Notes: generated from the sequence alone by a model not told the origin. Counted from the first letter of the stretch, positions 16,062 through 25,345 are shown. The stretch: 50,118 nt of DNA from Candidatus Saccharicenans sp. (GCA_026414545.1 JAOAIU010000049.1:1-50118), one strand, 5' to 3'. Numbers and translations: made by a program.

Positions 16062-19000
16062 GAGGAACAAACTTCTGATTTTTGCTTTGCTCATCTTGCT
16101 GGCTGGCGGCACGGCCATCGCCCAGATCAACCCTGAGGGCAAGATTACCGGAAAGGTCACCGATGACCAGGGTAACCCCCTCCCGGGCGTGACCGTCGAA
16201 GCTACCAGCCCCAAGCTGGTCGGAAAAGCAGCCACCGTGACCGATGCCACCGGCACCTTCCGGTTGCTGGCTCTTCCTTCCGGAACTTATGAACTGGTTT
16301 TTTCTCTGCCCGGCTTCAAAACGCTGGTCAGAAAGGACATCATCCTCCAGCTGTCACAGACCATCGTGGTTAACGTGACCATGGAACCGGCCGCCATCGA
16401 GGAACAGGTGACGGTTGTCGGACAGAGCCCGCTCATCGACGTTAAGAGCACGGTTAAAGGCGCTGTCATGACCAAGGAAACCTTCCTGAGCCTGCCCCGT
16501 GGCCGTAACTTCGAGTCGCTGATCACCACGGTGCCTGGCGTTTCCAGCGAAGGCATCGCCGGCGGTATTTCGGTTGACGGAGCTTCCGGTGCCGAAAACA
16601 TGTGGTATGTGGACGGCACCAACGTTACCGAAATCCACGTTGGAACCAGGGCTCAGAACGTCGTTCTGGAACTGGTTGACGAGCTCAAGGTCACCGCTTC
16701 CGGCTACAACGCCGAGTTCGGCGGCTCCATGGGCGGCGTGGTCAACGTTGTTACCCGTTCCGGCGGCAATACCTTCCACGGTGATGTCATCGGCTTCTAC
16801 GAGAACAACAAGCTCTGGATGCAGGGCAAGGCCAGGGATTACCTGCGGCTTGACCCCTACGACCCGACCACCCAGCACTATGAGTACGTGAACGACGACG
16901 ACCTGTTCTTCAACGGTGGAAAGAACAGAGACAAATACTACCGGATGGAAGGCGTCTTCAGCCTGGGCGGTTACATAATCAAGGACAAGCTGTGGTTCTT
17001 CGGTTCCTACAACCCGATCTATTCCCAGACCAATGCTCTGCGCGACTTCAACAAGAGAACCGGCCCCTTCTATAACTTCATCCAGTGGAACAGATACGAT
17101 AATGCTTCCATCAAGTTAACTGCCGCCCCGATGACCGGCCTGAGGCTGTCCGCCAGCTATGTCAACAACTTCTACAGGTACAAGGGCTCCATTCCCAGCA
17201 TCGATGGAACCAGCAACTCAGCTACTCCTTACTACCAGGATGGTTACGACTATCCCAACTTTTCAGCTGCCTTCACTGCCGACTATTCCGGAAAGAATAA
17301 CCTCCTGGTGTCCTTGAGGGCTGGCTGGCACCGGCAGGACATCGGCAACCAGGGGATCAAACCACCCGCTGGACCGACCTATTATTTCAATTACTCCAAC
17401 TCAATTTACCAGAGCCAATACGTAGCCGCCGGCCTTGACCCGGCCACATACGTAAAGCTGGCCGGCTGGGCCAGCAATGCCACCTGGCTTAACCTGAAGA
17501 AAGAACTCAGGGAAAAAGTCAGCAGCAACCTGGATGCCACCTATTACATGAACCTGGCCGGTGAGCATGCCTGGAAAGCCGGTGTTCAGTTCATCTGGCT
17601 GCACGAAAATTATGACTATACCCCGAATGCTCCCCGTATCAACCTCTACTGGAACCGCTCTTCTTCCTTCGGCCGCGGCACCTACGGTTACTACATCATC
17701 AGGCACGGCTACATGTCATATCCCTACGGCTGGGCCTGGAACATCCACAGCAACAACTGGGCTCTCTACCTGCAGGATTCCTGGACGATCGGCAACCGGC
17801 TGACCCTGAACTTCGGAGTCAGGACCGAATACGAGTACATCCCGTCCTTCGACCCGACCTACAACATCACTCCCGTCAAGTTTGACTTTGCTGACAAGCT
17901 GGCTCCAAGACTGGGCCTGGTTTACGACGTCTTCGGCGATTCCAGCCTGAAACTGTTCGGCAGCTTCGGCATTTACTACGACGTCATGAAGCTGTATATG
18001 GCCGAGGGCGCCTTCGGCGGTCTCAAGTGGAAAAACAGCTACTTCGCCCTGAACAATCTCGACTGGACTCAGATTGCCGCCAACTTCATCAATACCGGCA
18101 ATTTTGAAGACCTGGCCGACCAGACTCCGGGTGGCAATGCCTACCTCGGCACCATTGACTTCCGTTATCCTTCCTTTGATGCTGTTGACCCCAGCATGAA
18201 GCCGGTTTCCCAGATGGAAATCAGCTTCGGCGCTGAAAAGAAGATCTTCGAAGACCTGTCCTTCTCGGCTCGTGCCGTCTACAAGCATCTGATCAGAACT
18301 ATTGAAGACATCGGCGCTTACGAAGAAATCTCCCCCGGAAACTTTGCTGAAGTTTACATGTTCGCCAACCCCGGTTACGGCTGGGCCAGACCCCAGTCCA
18401 AGGGCGGAAGACTCTCCGACACTTACTGGCCAATGCCCAAGGCTAAGAGAGATTATTACGGCTTGAACCTGGCCCTGGAAAAGAGATTCAGCCACAACTG
18501 GCAGGGCGGCATCAACTACACCCTGAGCCGCGTCCAGGGTAACTACGGCGGACTGGCCAGCTCCGACGAATCCGGCCGCGTTTCGCCCAACGTTGAAAGG
18601 TACTTCGACTACTGGTTCATGCCCTTCAAAGCAGACGGTTCTGAGTTGGGCGGACCTCTGCCCCACGACAGAACTCACTACATCAAGGCTTACGGCTCCT
18701 ACGTCTTCCCCTTCGGCCTGACCGTCGGTGTTACTGCCTATGCCAGAAGCGGTCTCCCGCTCAGCACCAGAATCAACCTGTGCAACGCCTATATGTGGCC
18801 GAACGGCTACGGCGACCTGGGTCGCCTGCCCTGGAACGTCTGGGCTGACGTTTATGTTGAGTACACCCTGCGCTTCGCCGGCAAGTACGGCGTGGGCATC
18901 AACCTCCAGGTCAACAACATCACCAACACCAAGTCCATCACCGGTAAAGTGTTCGACCTCAACAGAGTTGGTTCCAGGTACTACACTGACTATCCCGGCA

Positions 19001-19164
19001 CCAGAGTCTACTACGAAGACGCCATGCTCAATGGCACCTTTGTCAATAACTGGTACGAATGGTTCACTAAGGATACCGCTGTTGACCCGCATCCCGCTTT
19101 CGGCTGGTGGTCCTCCAGATTCGGCACCTGGTCGATGAGACTGGGCTTCAAGTTCACCTTCTAA
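16060..19164 (+). CDS. TonB-dependent receptor, Oar-like, with N-terminal carboxypeptidase-regulatory domain
   Basis: This is a 1034-residue outer-membrane protein. The ATG at 16060 is preferred over an in-frame ATG at 15997, because it has the ribosome site AAAGGAGA and gives a clean signal peptide (MRNKLLIFALLILLAGGTAI, cleavage after the Ala before QINPEG). Next comes a carboxypeptidase-D regulatory domain (about residues 27-110: GKITGKVTDDQGNPLPGVTV and later GTFRLLALPSGTYELVFSLP). The plug domain follows (about 120-235, with GYNAEFGGSMGGVVNVVTRS), then a long aromatic-rich beta-barrel ending GFKFTF with a terminal Phe, as expected for BAM insertion. It imports or binds large ligands with TonB energy; the ligand is unknown. 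No SusD-like partner is adjacent. A strong terminator follows. Confidence 0.95.
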   Translation: MRNKLLIFALLILLAGGTAIAQINPEGKITGKVTDDQGNPLPGVTVEATSPKLVGKAATVTDATGTFRLLALPSGTYELVFSLPGFKTLVRKDIILQLSQTIVVNVTMEPAAIEEQVTVVGQSPLIDVKSTVKGAVMTKETFLSLPRGRNFESLITTVPGVSSEGIAGGISVDGASGAENMWYVDGTNVTEIHVGTRAQNVVLELVDELKVTASGYNAEFGGSMGGVVNVVTRSGGNTFHGDVIGFYENNKLWMQGKARDYLRLDPYDPTTQHYEYVNDDDLFFNGGKNRDKYYRMEGVFSLGGYIIKDKLWFFGSYNPIYSQTNALRDFNKRTGPFYNFIQWNRYDNASIKLTAAPMTGLRLSASYVNNFYRYKGSIPSIDGTSNSATPYYQDGYDYPNFSAAFTADYSGKNNLLVSLRAGWHRQDIGNQGIKPPAGPTYYFNYSNSIYQSQYVAAGLDPATYVKLAGWASNATWLNLKKELREKVSSNLDATYYMNLAGEHAWKAGVQFIWLHENYDYTPNAPRINLYWNRSSSFGRGTYGYYIIRHGYMSYPYGWAWNIHSNNWALYLQDSWTIGNRLTLNFGVRTEYEYIPSFDPTYNITPVKFDFADKLAPRLGLVYDVFGDSSLKLFGSFGIYYDVMKLYMAEGAFGGLKWKNSYFALNNLDWTQIAANFINTGNFEDLADQTPGGNAYLGTIDFRYPSFDAVDPSMKPVSQMEISFGAEKKIFEDLSFSARAVYKHLIRTIEDIGAYEEISPGNFAEVYMFANPGYGWARPQSKGGRLSDTYWPMPKAKRDYYGLNLALEKRFSHNWQGGINYTLSRVQGNYGGLASSDESGRVSPNVERYFDYWFMPFKADGSELGGPLPHDRTHYIKAYGSYVFPFGLTVGVTAYARSGLPLSTRINLCNAYMWPNGYGDLGRLPWNVWADVYVEYTLRFAGKYGVGINLQVNNITNTKSITGKVFDLNRVGSRYYTDYPGTRVYYEDAMLNGTFVNNWYEWFTKDTAVDPHPAFGWWSSRFGTWSMRLGFKFTF

Positions 19165-19186
19165 GCTGAATTAAAGCAGACGCTCA

Positions 19187-19226
19187 AGCCCGTCCCCGCC
19201 GCCAGGCGGGGGCGGGCTTTTTATTT
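19187..19226 (+). terminator. Rho-independent terminator after the TonB receptor gene
   Basis: A 14-bp GC-rich stem (19187-19200 with 19205-19218, one G-T pair, 4-nt loop GCCA) is followed by TTTTATTTTC. It lies 22 nt after the stop codon. Confidence 0.93.
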
Positions 19227-19367
19227 TCTCCGATAACCTGGGACATTAAGAGGCAGTCAACCTGTGAGCCCAAGGCCTCCCGCCCCCAGACTTTTCTTCC
19301 CGGGCCAAAACCCGGATGTATAATCACCTTTTAATTTATTTATGCGGTTCTAACTTAGTTCGGATTG

Positions 19368-19386
19368 AATTACCCATAGGGTAATT
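19368..19386. repeat. Perfect 8-3-8 palindrome
   Basis: AATTACCC-ATA-GGGTAATT is an exact inverted repeat inside a convergent intergenic region. No T-run follows it, so it looks more like a protein-binding site or an RNA hairpin than a terminator. Confidence 0.5.
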
Positions 19387-19454
19387 ATGCGAGAGCCATC
19401 AAAAATCATGACAAATCCGCTCCGAAGTTTACAGATGGATGGATTTATCTTTGT

Positions 19455-19472
19455 TTTTATCTAAAGATAAAA
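19455..19472. repeat. Perfect 8-2-8 palindrome
   Basis: TTTTATCT-AA-AGATAAAA is an exact inverted repeat 69 nt after the first palindrome in the same gap. The T-rich left arm and A-rich right arm could act as a weak terminator in either direction, but the arms are AT-only apart from one G-C pair. Confidence 0.45.
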
Positions 19473-19771
19473 GCACTTATTTAGCACGTGGAAAGCCTCC
19501 CTGCTCCCGACCTTGACCAGGTATTGCTTATGGCTCTATATCCCCTCTTCTATTTAACGCGCCTTCACTGACCCGGCTTCCCGAATGGATAGTCTATGAA
19601 CCAAATTCACTAACGCCGTTGCTCCTGAGGCCCTGATTGCTTGAAGCGGGGTAAAGCCTAATGTTAATTTGTTTATTATAGAGGGCGATGATATGTTTGC
19701 TTAATCTGAGACAGAGTAGTTGAAGTCAAGGTATGGTTTCAGTCCTGCGCCCGCGGCCCGCGTCTTTTTTC

Positions 19772-22027
19772 CTATTGGCCGGCCAGCTTCTTCTCCAGTC
19801 GTTCCAGCTCCCGCCTGGCCAGGCGGATGGTTTCTTCCCTGTCGCCGCTCGAATTCTCTAAGTAACGTCGGAAATATTCCACCGCTTCCCTGGGGCGACC
19901 AGCCTTCTCGTAAGCCACGGCCAGATTGAAATAACCCGACCTGGTGGGCATGATGGCCACGGCCTGCTTCAGATAAAAGATGGCCTGGTCGTGGTCGCCC
20001 AGGTAAGAATAGGCCAGGCCGGTAAATTGATACAGGCTCTGGTCATCGGGAAAATCTTCAACGAGCTTCCGGTAAATCTCGACGGCCTCAGCTAATTTTC
20101 CAGCCGAGGCCAGGCTGGCGGCCAGGCTGGTTCTTAGGGTCTTGCTCTCCGGCTCAACCTCCAGCGCCCTCCGGTATAAACTCCAGGCTTCCTCTTTCCT
20201 CCCGGCGGCATCCAGGATGCCGGCGCTGACAGTCAGGGCATCTACATTACGGGGATTGAGCTGGAGCACCTTTTCCATGGTCTTCAGGGCCAGCAGGAAT
20301 TTTCCGCTGACGGCATAGGTGTGTCCCAGCCTGACCAGCAAGATTTCGGAATCAGGTAGCCTTTCCAGGCCCCTATTTAAGATGGCTATGGCTTCCTCCA
20401 TCTTTTTCTGCCGGGCTTGGGTCAGAGCCAGGTTGACGTAGCTGGCCGGCGAATCCGGGGTTTCCTCCAGGATTCTTAGATAAGCCTGCTCGGCCAGGTC
20501 AAACTTCTCCTGGTACTCATAAGCCTGGGCTTCCTGTATCAATTTTAAGAGCTCAATTTTTTCTTTAGGGTCGGGATAGGTGGACTGGCCCTTGGCCGGA
20601 GCCAGGTTCAGATAGCCGAGCGAGCGCAGCCTTTCCAGGTCTTCGGGCCTGGCCGCTCCACCCGAAGTTGCGGATGAGGTGCCCAAAAGGGTGCTTTCCA
20701 GCTTTTGCCTGAGTTCGGCGGCCAGGTCCTGATTGGTGGAGAACAGGTTCACCCTCTCCTCGGGGTCGGCTCTGAGGTCGAAGAGCTCAGGCCGTGGAGA
20801 CTGGATAAGCTTCCACCGTCCTGAGATGATGCCGATAAGTTCAGACCAGCCAAAATTCTCCCTGGGATAAAAGGTCTCGACCACAGCCTCCCGGTCCTTT
20901 TTTTCTTTTCCCAGGAAAAAATTCTCCAGGCTTCGGCCCTGGAGATGGGAAGCTTCTTCCCCGGCCCCTATCCAGGAGAGGATGGTCGGAGCCAGGTCAG
21001 TTAGCCTGACCCTGGGTTCCACCACCTGCGGCCTGGTAAAAACCTGCTTGCCCCAGAAAATCAGGGGCACCCTGATAGTTTCTTCATACAGAAAGATACC
21101 GTGGCCCAGCTCCACCCGTGCACCCAGGCCTTCGCCGTGGTCGCCGGCAACTATGATTATGGTCTTATCCAACAGGCCTTTTTCGTCCAGTGCCTGGAGA
21201 AGGCGGCCCACGTAAACATCCATGTAAGCTATTTCCCCGTCATAAGGACGCTGGCTGAATTCCTGGTCGAATGGCGCCGGAGGGTCATAGGGTAGATGCG
21301 GGTCATAATAGTGCACCCAGCAGAAAAATTTCTGCCGATAATTATTGTCCAGCCAGCGAGCAAACCGCGAAAAGGTATCGGCCGCCCGGCGTTCAGCATT
21401 CGTAGCCTTGAAGGGCAGGTCGGCCTCAAAAGTATCGTCATACACCTCAAATCCCCGGTCCAGACCGAAGCGAGAATCAACTGAGAAAGAAGAAACAAAA
21501 GCTGCGGTCTTATATCCTCTCTCCTTTAAGGCTTCGGCCACCGTTCTGACCTCTGGCGGCAGGTAATGCCCATTATTTCTTACCCGGTGGCGAAAAGGTT
21601 CCAGTCCGGTCAGAATCGAGGCATGAGAAGGCAGGGTCAGGGGAGCCGGGCAATAGGCATTTGCGAAACGGATGCCTTCTCTTGCCAGCCGATCGATGCT
21701 GGGGGTCCTGGCTTCTTTATAGCCATAGCAACCGAGATGGTCAGCCCTGGTGGTATCAAGAGTTATCAAAAGTATGTTGGCTGAAGCAGCGTTTTCAGGC
21801 TGGTAACCACGACCTTTCGGAGCCAGAAAAGGCCAGCTGGCCAGAAGGGCCAGGACCAGTACTATCCCGCAGACAATAAACAACTTGCGCTTGCTGGCAG
21901 GAGCTTTTTGGGCCGCCGCCGCCTCGCTCTTTTGCTGGCCGGAAGCGGAACTTCCTGTACCAGTCGCCAGTCTATTTCCGGAAGCCCCGGCTTTAATGAA
22001 CTTTTTTTGTTTCTTTTTCTTTCCCAT
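19772..22027 (-). CDS. Membrane-anchored sulfatase-fold protein with C-terminal TPR repeats
   Basis: A 751-residue protein. Residues 1-46 are basic and Ala/Ser-rich, then one membrane helix follows (about 48-66, LFIVCGIVLVLALLASWPFL), so the rest probably faces the periplasm. The alkaline-phosphatase/sulfatase domain (about 80-480) has the metal motif NILLITLDTTRADHLGCYGY, the active-site stretch APLTLPSHASILTG, and IIIVAGDHGEGLG near 310. The position of the formylglycine Cys in C-x-P-x-R is Thr131, and Arg becomes His, so it is not a standard FGly sulfatase. Thr is the nucleophile in LtaS/EptA-type phosphotransferases. Residues about 510-745 are TPR repeats (AEQAYLRILEETPDSPASYV and later copies). 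It is the last of three minus-strand genes sharing TPR regions. Confidence 0.9.
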   Translation of the reverse strand: MGKKKKQKKFIKAGASGNRLATGTGSSASGQQKSEAAAAQKAPASKRKLFIVCGIVLVLALLASWPFLAPKGRGYQPENAASANILLITLDTTRADHLGCYGYKEARTPSIDRLAREGIRFANAYCPAPLTLPSHASILTGLEPFRHRVRNNGHYLPPEVRTVAEALKERGYKTAAFVSSFSVDSRFGLDRGFEVYDDTFEADLPFKATNAERRAADTFSRFARWLDNNYRQKFFCWVHYYDPHLPYDPPAPFDQEFSQRPYDGEIAYMDVYVGRLLQALDEKGLLDKTIIIVAGDHGEGLGARVELGHGIFLYEETIRVPLIFWGKQVFTRPQVVEPRVRLTDLAPTILSWIGAGEEASHLQGRSLENFFLGKEKKDREAVVETFYPRENFGWSELIGIISGRWKLIQSPRPELFDLRADPEERVNLFSTNQDLAAELRQKLESTLLGTSSATSGGAARPEDLERLRSLGYLNLAPAKGQSTYPDPKEKIELLKLIQEAQAYEYQEKFDLAEQAYLRILEETPDSPASYVNLALTQARQKKMEEAIAILNRGLERLPDSEILLVRLGHTYAVSGKFLLALKTMEKVLQLNPRNVDALTVSAGILDAAGRKEEAWSLYRRALEVEPESKTLRTSLAASLASAGKLAEAVEIYRKLVEDFPDDQSLYQFTGLAYSYLGDHDQAIFYLKQAVAIMPTRSGYFNLAVAYEKAGRPREAVEYFRRYLENSSGDREETIRLARRELERLEKKLAGQ

Positions 22028-22174
22028 AAGCCCAGCCCTGGATGTACTTTTGAGCGCTCGAGATTATTTCGGTCCAGCCTGAAATAATATTATAATATCG
22101 CCAATCGAAAAAGGGACTCCAGGCTATAAATTTCCCGGCCCCCTCTTAGCCAGGCAGCCGGACACTTCCTGCCT

Positions 22175-23149
22175 TTACTTTTTTATGGCCTGCAGGATCT
22201 GCTGAACCATGGCCACCCGCGGGGAGTCCTGCGGCTCCAGCTTCAAGAATTTTTCAAAATACTCGACGGCCGCAGGCATGTCATTCTTGTTCAGAGCCAC
22301 GTAGCCGAGTTTAAGATAGGGTTCCGGCCAGTCGGGCTTAATGCTGGAAGCCATCTTGAAGTACTTTTCGGCTTCATCCAGTTTCTGGTTGGTGAAGAAC
22401 ACCTCGCCCACGTTAAAGGCCACCACTTCATCCTGGGGAGCGGTATCAACCGATTGCTTAAAATACTTGGTGGCTTCTTCCAGGTTGTCCTGCTTGAGAT
22501 AGAGCAGACCGATAGCGGCCAGGGCCTTGGCCGTCATATTTACTCCCATGGTCATGTCTCCTTTAGCCTTCTCCATGACCTGGTTGTAATACTCCATGGC
22601 TTTTTCCATCTCGCCTTTTTCCCGGTAGCAATCGCCGATATTGAGCAGGATCTGGTAGGCTGATGGGTTCTTCTGGTAAAACTGCTCGAACATGGCCAGG
22701 GCCGTATCATACTTACCTTCCTTGAAAAAAGCATTGCCCTGGTCCAGCAGTTCCAGAGAAGCCTGGTCCTGGATTATTGATACCCCACCGCTCGCCTTCT
22801 GCAGCTTGATGATCATTCGCGGATTCTTTTCCAGCTGGCTGACCGTGACCTCCTGGGTAATCGGGGCAAACCCCTCGGCGGTAACCATCAAGCTCCAGCG
22901 CCCGGAACCCAGACCGATAAAAGACCATTCGCCTTTCTTGTTGGTCGTTGCTTCCATTTTAAGGCCTCCGCCAGCATCCTGGACGTAGGTCAGGACCAGC
23001 CTGGCTCCGACCACCGGCTTGTCGTTGTTATCGACCACCACTCCTCCCAGCCGTCCGACCCCACGGCCGGCCTGAGCCAGGGCCAGGGTCTGGGACAGGA
23101 AAAATATGGCCAGCAGGATTGATAGGAAACGATAATTATTCTTTTTCAT
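22175..23149 (-). CDS. Exported carboxypeptidase-regulatory plus TPR protein
   Basis: A 324-residue protein. The ATG at 23149 is chosen because TATGGAGGT lies just before it; an in-frame ATG 12 nt upstream overlaps that ribosome site. There is a signal peptide (MKKNNYRFLSILLAIFFLSQ, cleavage after ALAQA). A carboxypeptidase-regulatory/Ig-like domain covers about residues 30-115 (GRLGGVVVDNNDKPVVGARL, GEWSFIGLGSGRWSLMV). At least five TPR units fill about 130-320 (YDTALAMFEQFYQKNPSAYQ, LDEAEKYFKMASSIKPDWPE). It probably acts as a periplasmic scaffold; no enzymatic motif is seen. It follows the GWxTD gene by 44 nt and likely shares its transcript. Confidence 0.88.
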   Translation of the reverse strand: MKKNNYRFLSILLAIFFLSQTLALAQAGRGVGRLGGVVVDNNDKPVVGARLVLTYVQDAGGGLKMEATTNKKGEWSFIGLGSGRWSLMVTAEGFAPITQEVTVSQLEKNPRMIIKLQKASGGVSIIQDQASLELLDQGNAFFKEGKYDTALAMFEQFYQKNPSAYQILLNIGDCYREKGEMEKAMEYYNQVMEKAKGDMTMGVNMTAKALAAIGLLYLKQDNLEEATKYFKQSVDTAPQDEVVAFNVGEVFFTNQKLDEAEKYFKMASSIKPDWPEPYLKLGYVALNKNDMPAAVEYFEKFLKLEPQDSPRVAMVQQILQAIKK

Positions 23150-23193
23150 CAGGACCTCCATACCATATTATATATCCAATCAGAGTTGATGGA

Positions 23194-25290
23194 TTATTTC
23201 TTCTTTTCCTTGATAGCTTTGACCCGGTCTTTTATTTTGGCCTGGTTAGGTTCGATCTGCAGGGACTTTTCCCAGGCATAGAGAGCTTCGTCCATGTCTC
23301 CCAGTTGATAATAACATTCCCCTATGGCGTTGAGCACGTTGACATTAGTTCCGAAATGGGCCAGGTATTGCTTGTAATGATCAACGGCCTGCTGGTACTG
23401 CTTCAGGGCCTGGAAGGATTCGCCGGCAATTTCCAGGAAATCCTTGCTGCCCTGGTTGATGAAAGGCAGGGCGATGTTCAGAACTTCCTGGTACTTTTCT
23501 TCGAAATAAAGCAGGCGACAAAAATCGAGGGCATAGGTCGGCTCGGCCGGGTCTATTTTGTGGGCGGCTTCCAGGTAGCGCCTGGCTCTGAGCAGGTCTT
23601 TCTTATTCCAGTACTGAAGACCCAGGGCGTGCTGGACCGGGGCTGAATTATCACCGTCAACGGGCTGAGTCATAACCCAGGACCGGGGCAGAGCCGGCAG
23701 GTGGCTGATGAAAAAATTGGCTTTCTCACTCAGCAACACAGCCCCGCTACTATCCTGCAGGTTCACCTTCAGGGTGTAATTAGCCGGAGTCCAGCCTTCC
23801 AGAACGAACTCCTCATAAAAAACATTTCCCTGGCCATATTCGGCCAACTTCTTGCTGAAGCTCTTAACTATTTCGCCGTTCTCGCGGACAACTTCATAAT
23901 TCAGACTGCCCGAATTTCTTAATTGCGGGGTTAGACCCCAGACCTGGAAGAAGGCATACATCCTGTCGCCCAGGACAAAGTCGTTCCGGGGCGTGGGTGA
24001 AAACTGAAGGTCATCAAGCAGGAAGGCCTTGTTCAGGCCGCGATACTGGGAGCTCCGGGTCAGGCGGGCGGAAAGTAGCACCGGGCTCATCTGCAGCTGG
24101 CGCTCGGGAATGTTCAGGGTGGTTTCCACGGAGGTGAACTCCTTGGAAATAAAATTCTTGAACAGTATGCTCAGGCGGTATTTGCCGGGAATCAGGGGGA
24201 AAACATCCTGGAAACTCATCTGTCGGTCCTTGATGCTGGCAACCTGTTCGCCCCTGAGGTTGAGAGGTACCCGGCGGTCGAACTGATAGACCGGCTTGCC
24301 CTCCAGGTCGGTTACGATGCCGTTAATGACTATGCTCGTTTGATAATTGTTGTCGTTTCTTTCGAGGGATAGTTTCTTGGGTTCTATCAGATAATGGACG
24401 TAGTAGATGCCCGAGGGCGATTGATAGACGCTGACCAGGGCATCGCTGTCGATGTAATTGGCCGTGTATTCGACCTCGATTATATCCTGGTACCGGAAGA
24501 GCTTTTCAGCATAGGTACTTTTGACTTTGTAGGTCGGAGCTGCCGGAATCTTCTGGTTAATCAGGATATCGGAGGAGATGGAAGGCACCAGATCAGTCAG
24601 CGGCTCTCCCTCGATCAGGCTCAGGGAAACCTTGGCCACGTTTGGCTCGATATCGGTCAGCTTGCCGAAGGCATCGGCATAGCTGGTCATGTCCCCGCTG
24701 TAGTGAGGCATCAACTTCATCGGGCCATCTTTGACCGGAGAATAGAGCTTATATTCACCGGTACCGTCTGGCTTGTAGAAAACTACAGAAAAGGCATTGG
24801 GTAGCCCGTACTCGGCCATTCCCTGGTAGAACCAGATTATGGTTGGATAAAGGTCATACAGGTTTTCATATTTTTCAATAGATTGGGGTTCCCCGAGCAT
24901 TATGTAAATCTTTCCCATGTCGGAACGCCAGCCCGGTCCGGGTGATTCCTTGCCAAAATGCTTATTAGCATACTCGATGCGTCGGTAATGTTCTTCTTTG
25001 AATTCGTTCTCGGGAGTGTTGGGATTGGGGTCACGCTGTTTCCAGAAGGCCTCGATGAAGATATCCCGCTGGCGGTCATTCTCCAGCCGCAAAAAGACAT
25101 CTCTCTCCTTCTGGGAGATGATATAGACCACCTCTTCTTCCAGCCATTTCCGGTATTTATCGGGGAGCGCCCGGAGCAGTTCCTTCTGTGATTTAGGCTT
25201 GGCCTGCCCGGCAGGAAGAGCTAAGGCAGGCAATAAAGTGAGGCTTAATAAGAGGAATATGGCTATTCCCGGCCATCTTGTCTTCATCAT
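23194..25290 (-). CDS. GWxTD-domain protein with C-terminal TPR repeats
   Basis: A 698-residue exported protein: signal peptide (MMKTRWPGIAIFLLLSLTLL, cleavage near ALALPAGQA), then the GWxTD domain (about residues 40-200). The signature appears as PGWRSDMGKIYIMLGEPQSI with Gly120-Trp121-Arg-Ser123-Asp124, so Thr is replaced by Ser. ERDVFLRLENDRQRDIFIEA and FWKQRDPNPNTPENEF precede it as in relatives. A middle beta-rich region (about 210-520) has no recognised domain, and TPR units lie at about 560-690 (ALGLQYWNKKDLLRARRYLE, LNAIGECYYQLGDMDEALYA). The GWxTD family occurs in Bacteroidota, Acidobacteria and relatives; its molecular role is not established. First gene of the three-gene set, divergent from rpoD. 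Confidence 0.92.
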   Translation of the reverse strand: MMKTRWPGIAIFLLLSLTLLPALALPAGQAKPKSQKELLRALPDKYRKWLEEEVVYIISQKERDVFLRLENDRQRDIFIEAFWKQRDPNPNTPENEFKEEHYRRIEYANKHFGKESPGPGWRSDMGKIYIMLGEPQSIEKYENLYDLYPTIIWFYQGMAEYGLPNAFSVVFYKPDGTGEYKLYSPVKDGPMKLMPHYSGDMTSYADAFGKLTDIEPNVAKVSLSLIEGEPLTDLVPSISSDILINQKIPAAPTYKVKSTYAEKLFRYQDIIEVEYTANYIDSDALVSVYQSPSGIYYVHYLIEPKKLSLERNDNNYQTSIVINGIVTDLEGKPVYQFDRRVPLNLRGEQVASIKDRQMSFQDVFPLIPGKYRLSILFKNFISKEFTSVETTLNIPERQLQMSPVLLSARLTRSSQYRGLNKAFLLDDLQFSPTPRNDFVLGDRMYAFFQVWGLTPQLRNSGSLNYEVVRENGEIVKSFSKKLAEYGQGNVFYEEFVLEGWTPANYTLKVNLQDSSGAVLLSEKANFFISHLPALPRSWVMTQPVDGDNSAPVQHALGLQYWNKKDLLRARRYLEAAHKIDPAEPTYALDFCRLLYFEEKYQEVLNIALPFINQGSKDFLEIAGESFQALKQYQQAVDHYKQYLAHFGTNVNVLNAIGECYYQLGDMDEALYAWEKSLQIEPNQAKIKDRVKAIKEKKK

Positions 25291-25316
25291 GACTCCGCTT
25301 TACTAAATAGATAGTT

Positions 25317-25345
25317 ATTCTATAATATATAACCCTGTCCTTCAA
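25317..25345 (-). promoter_or_regulatory. Possible sigma-70 promoter of the GWxTD operon
   Basis: On the minus strand TTGAAG (25345-25340) and TAGAAT (25322-25317) are spaced by 17 nt, 27 nt before the ATG. The rpoD promoter must lie in the same 179-nt divergent gap. A TTGACA at 25367 with TATAAT at 25394 is visible there, but the 21-nt spacing is too long to be sure. Confidence 0.5.

Larger units (their letters stand above)
19231..19771. other. Convergent 3'-3' gap with two perfect palindromes, no gene seen
   Basis: This 541-nt gap is flanked on both sides by gene ends, so it needs no promoter for its neighbours. Two exact palindromes are listed separately. A TATAAT at 19319-19324 is present without a convincing -35. 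No coding frame with a ribosome site was found. It could hide a small RNA or the remains of a lost gene. Confidence 0.45.

Noticed and set aside
17716-19092. A 458-codon frame opposite the TonB receptor
   Set aside because: Antisense shadow of a strongly supported gene, with biased Val/Gly composition and no recognisable motif.
19772-22027. Calling this gene a true formylglycine sulfatase
   Set aside because: The C-x-P-x-R maturation motif is absent; Thr and His occupy the Cys and Arg positions.
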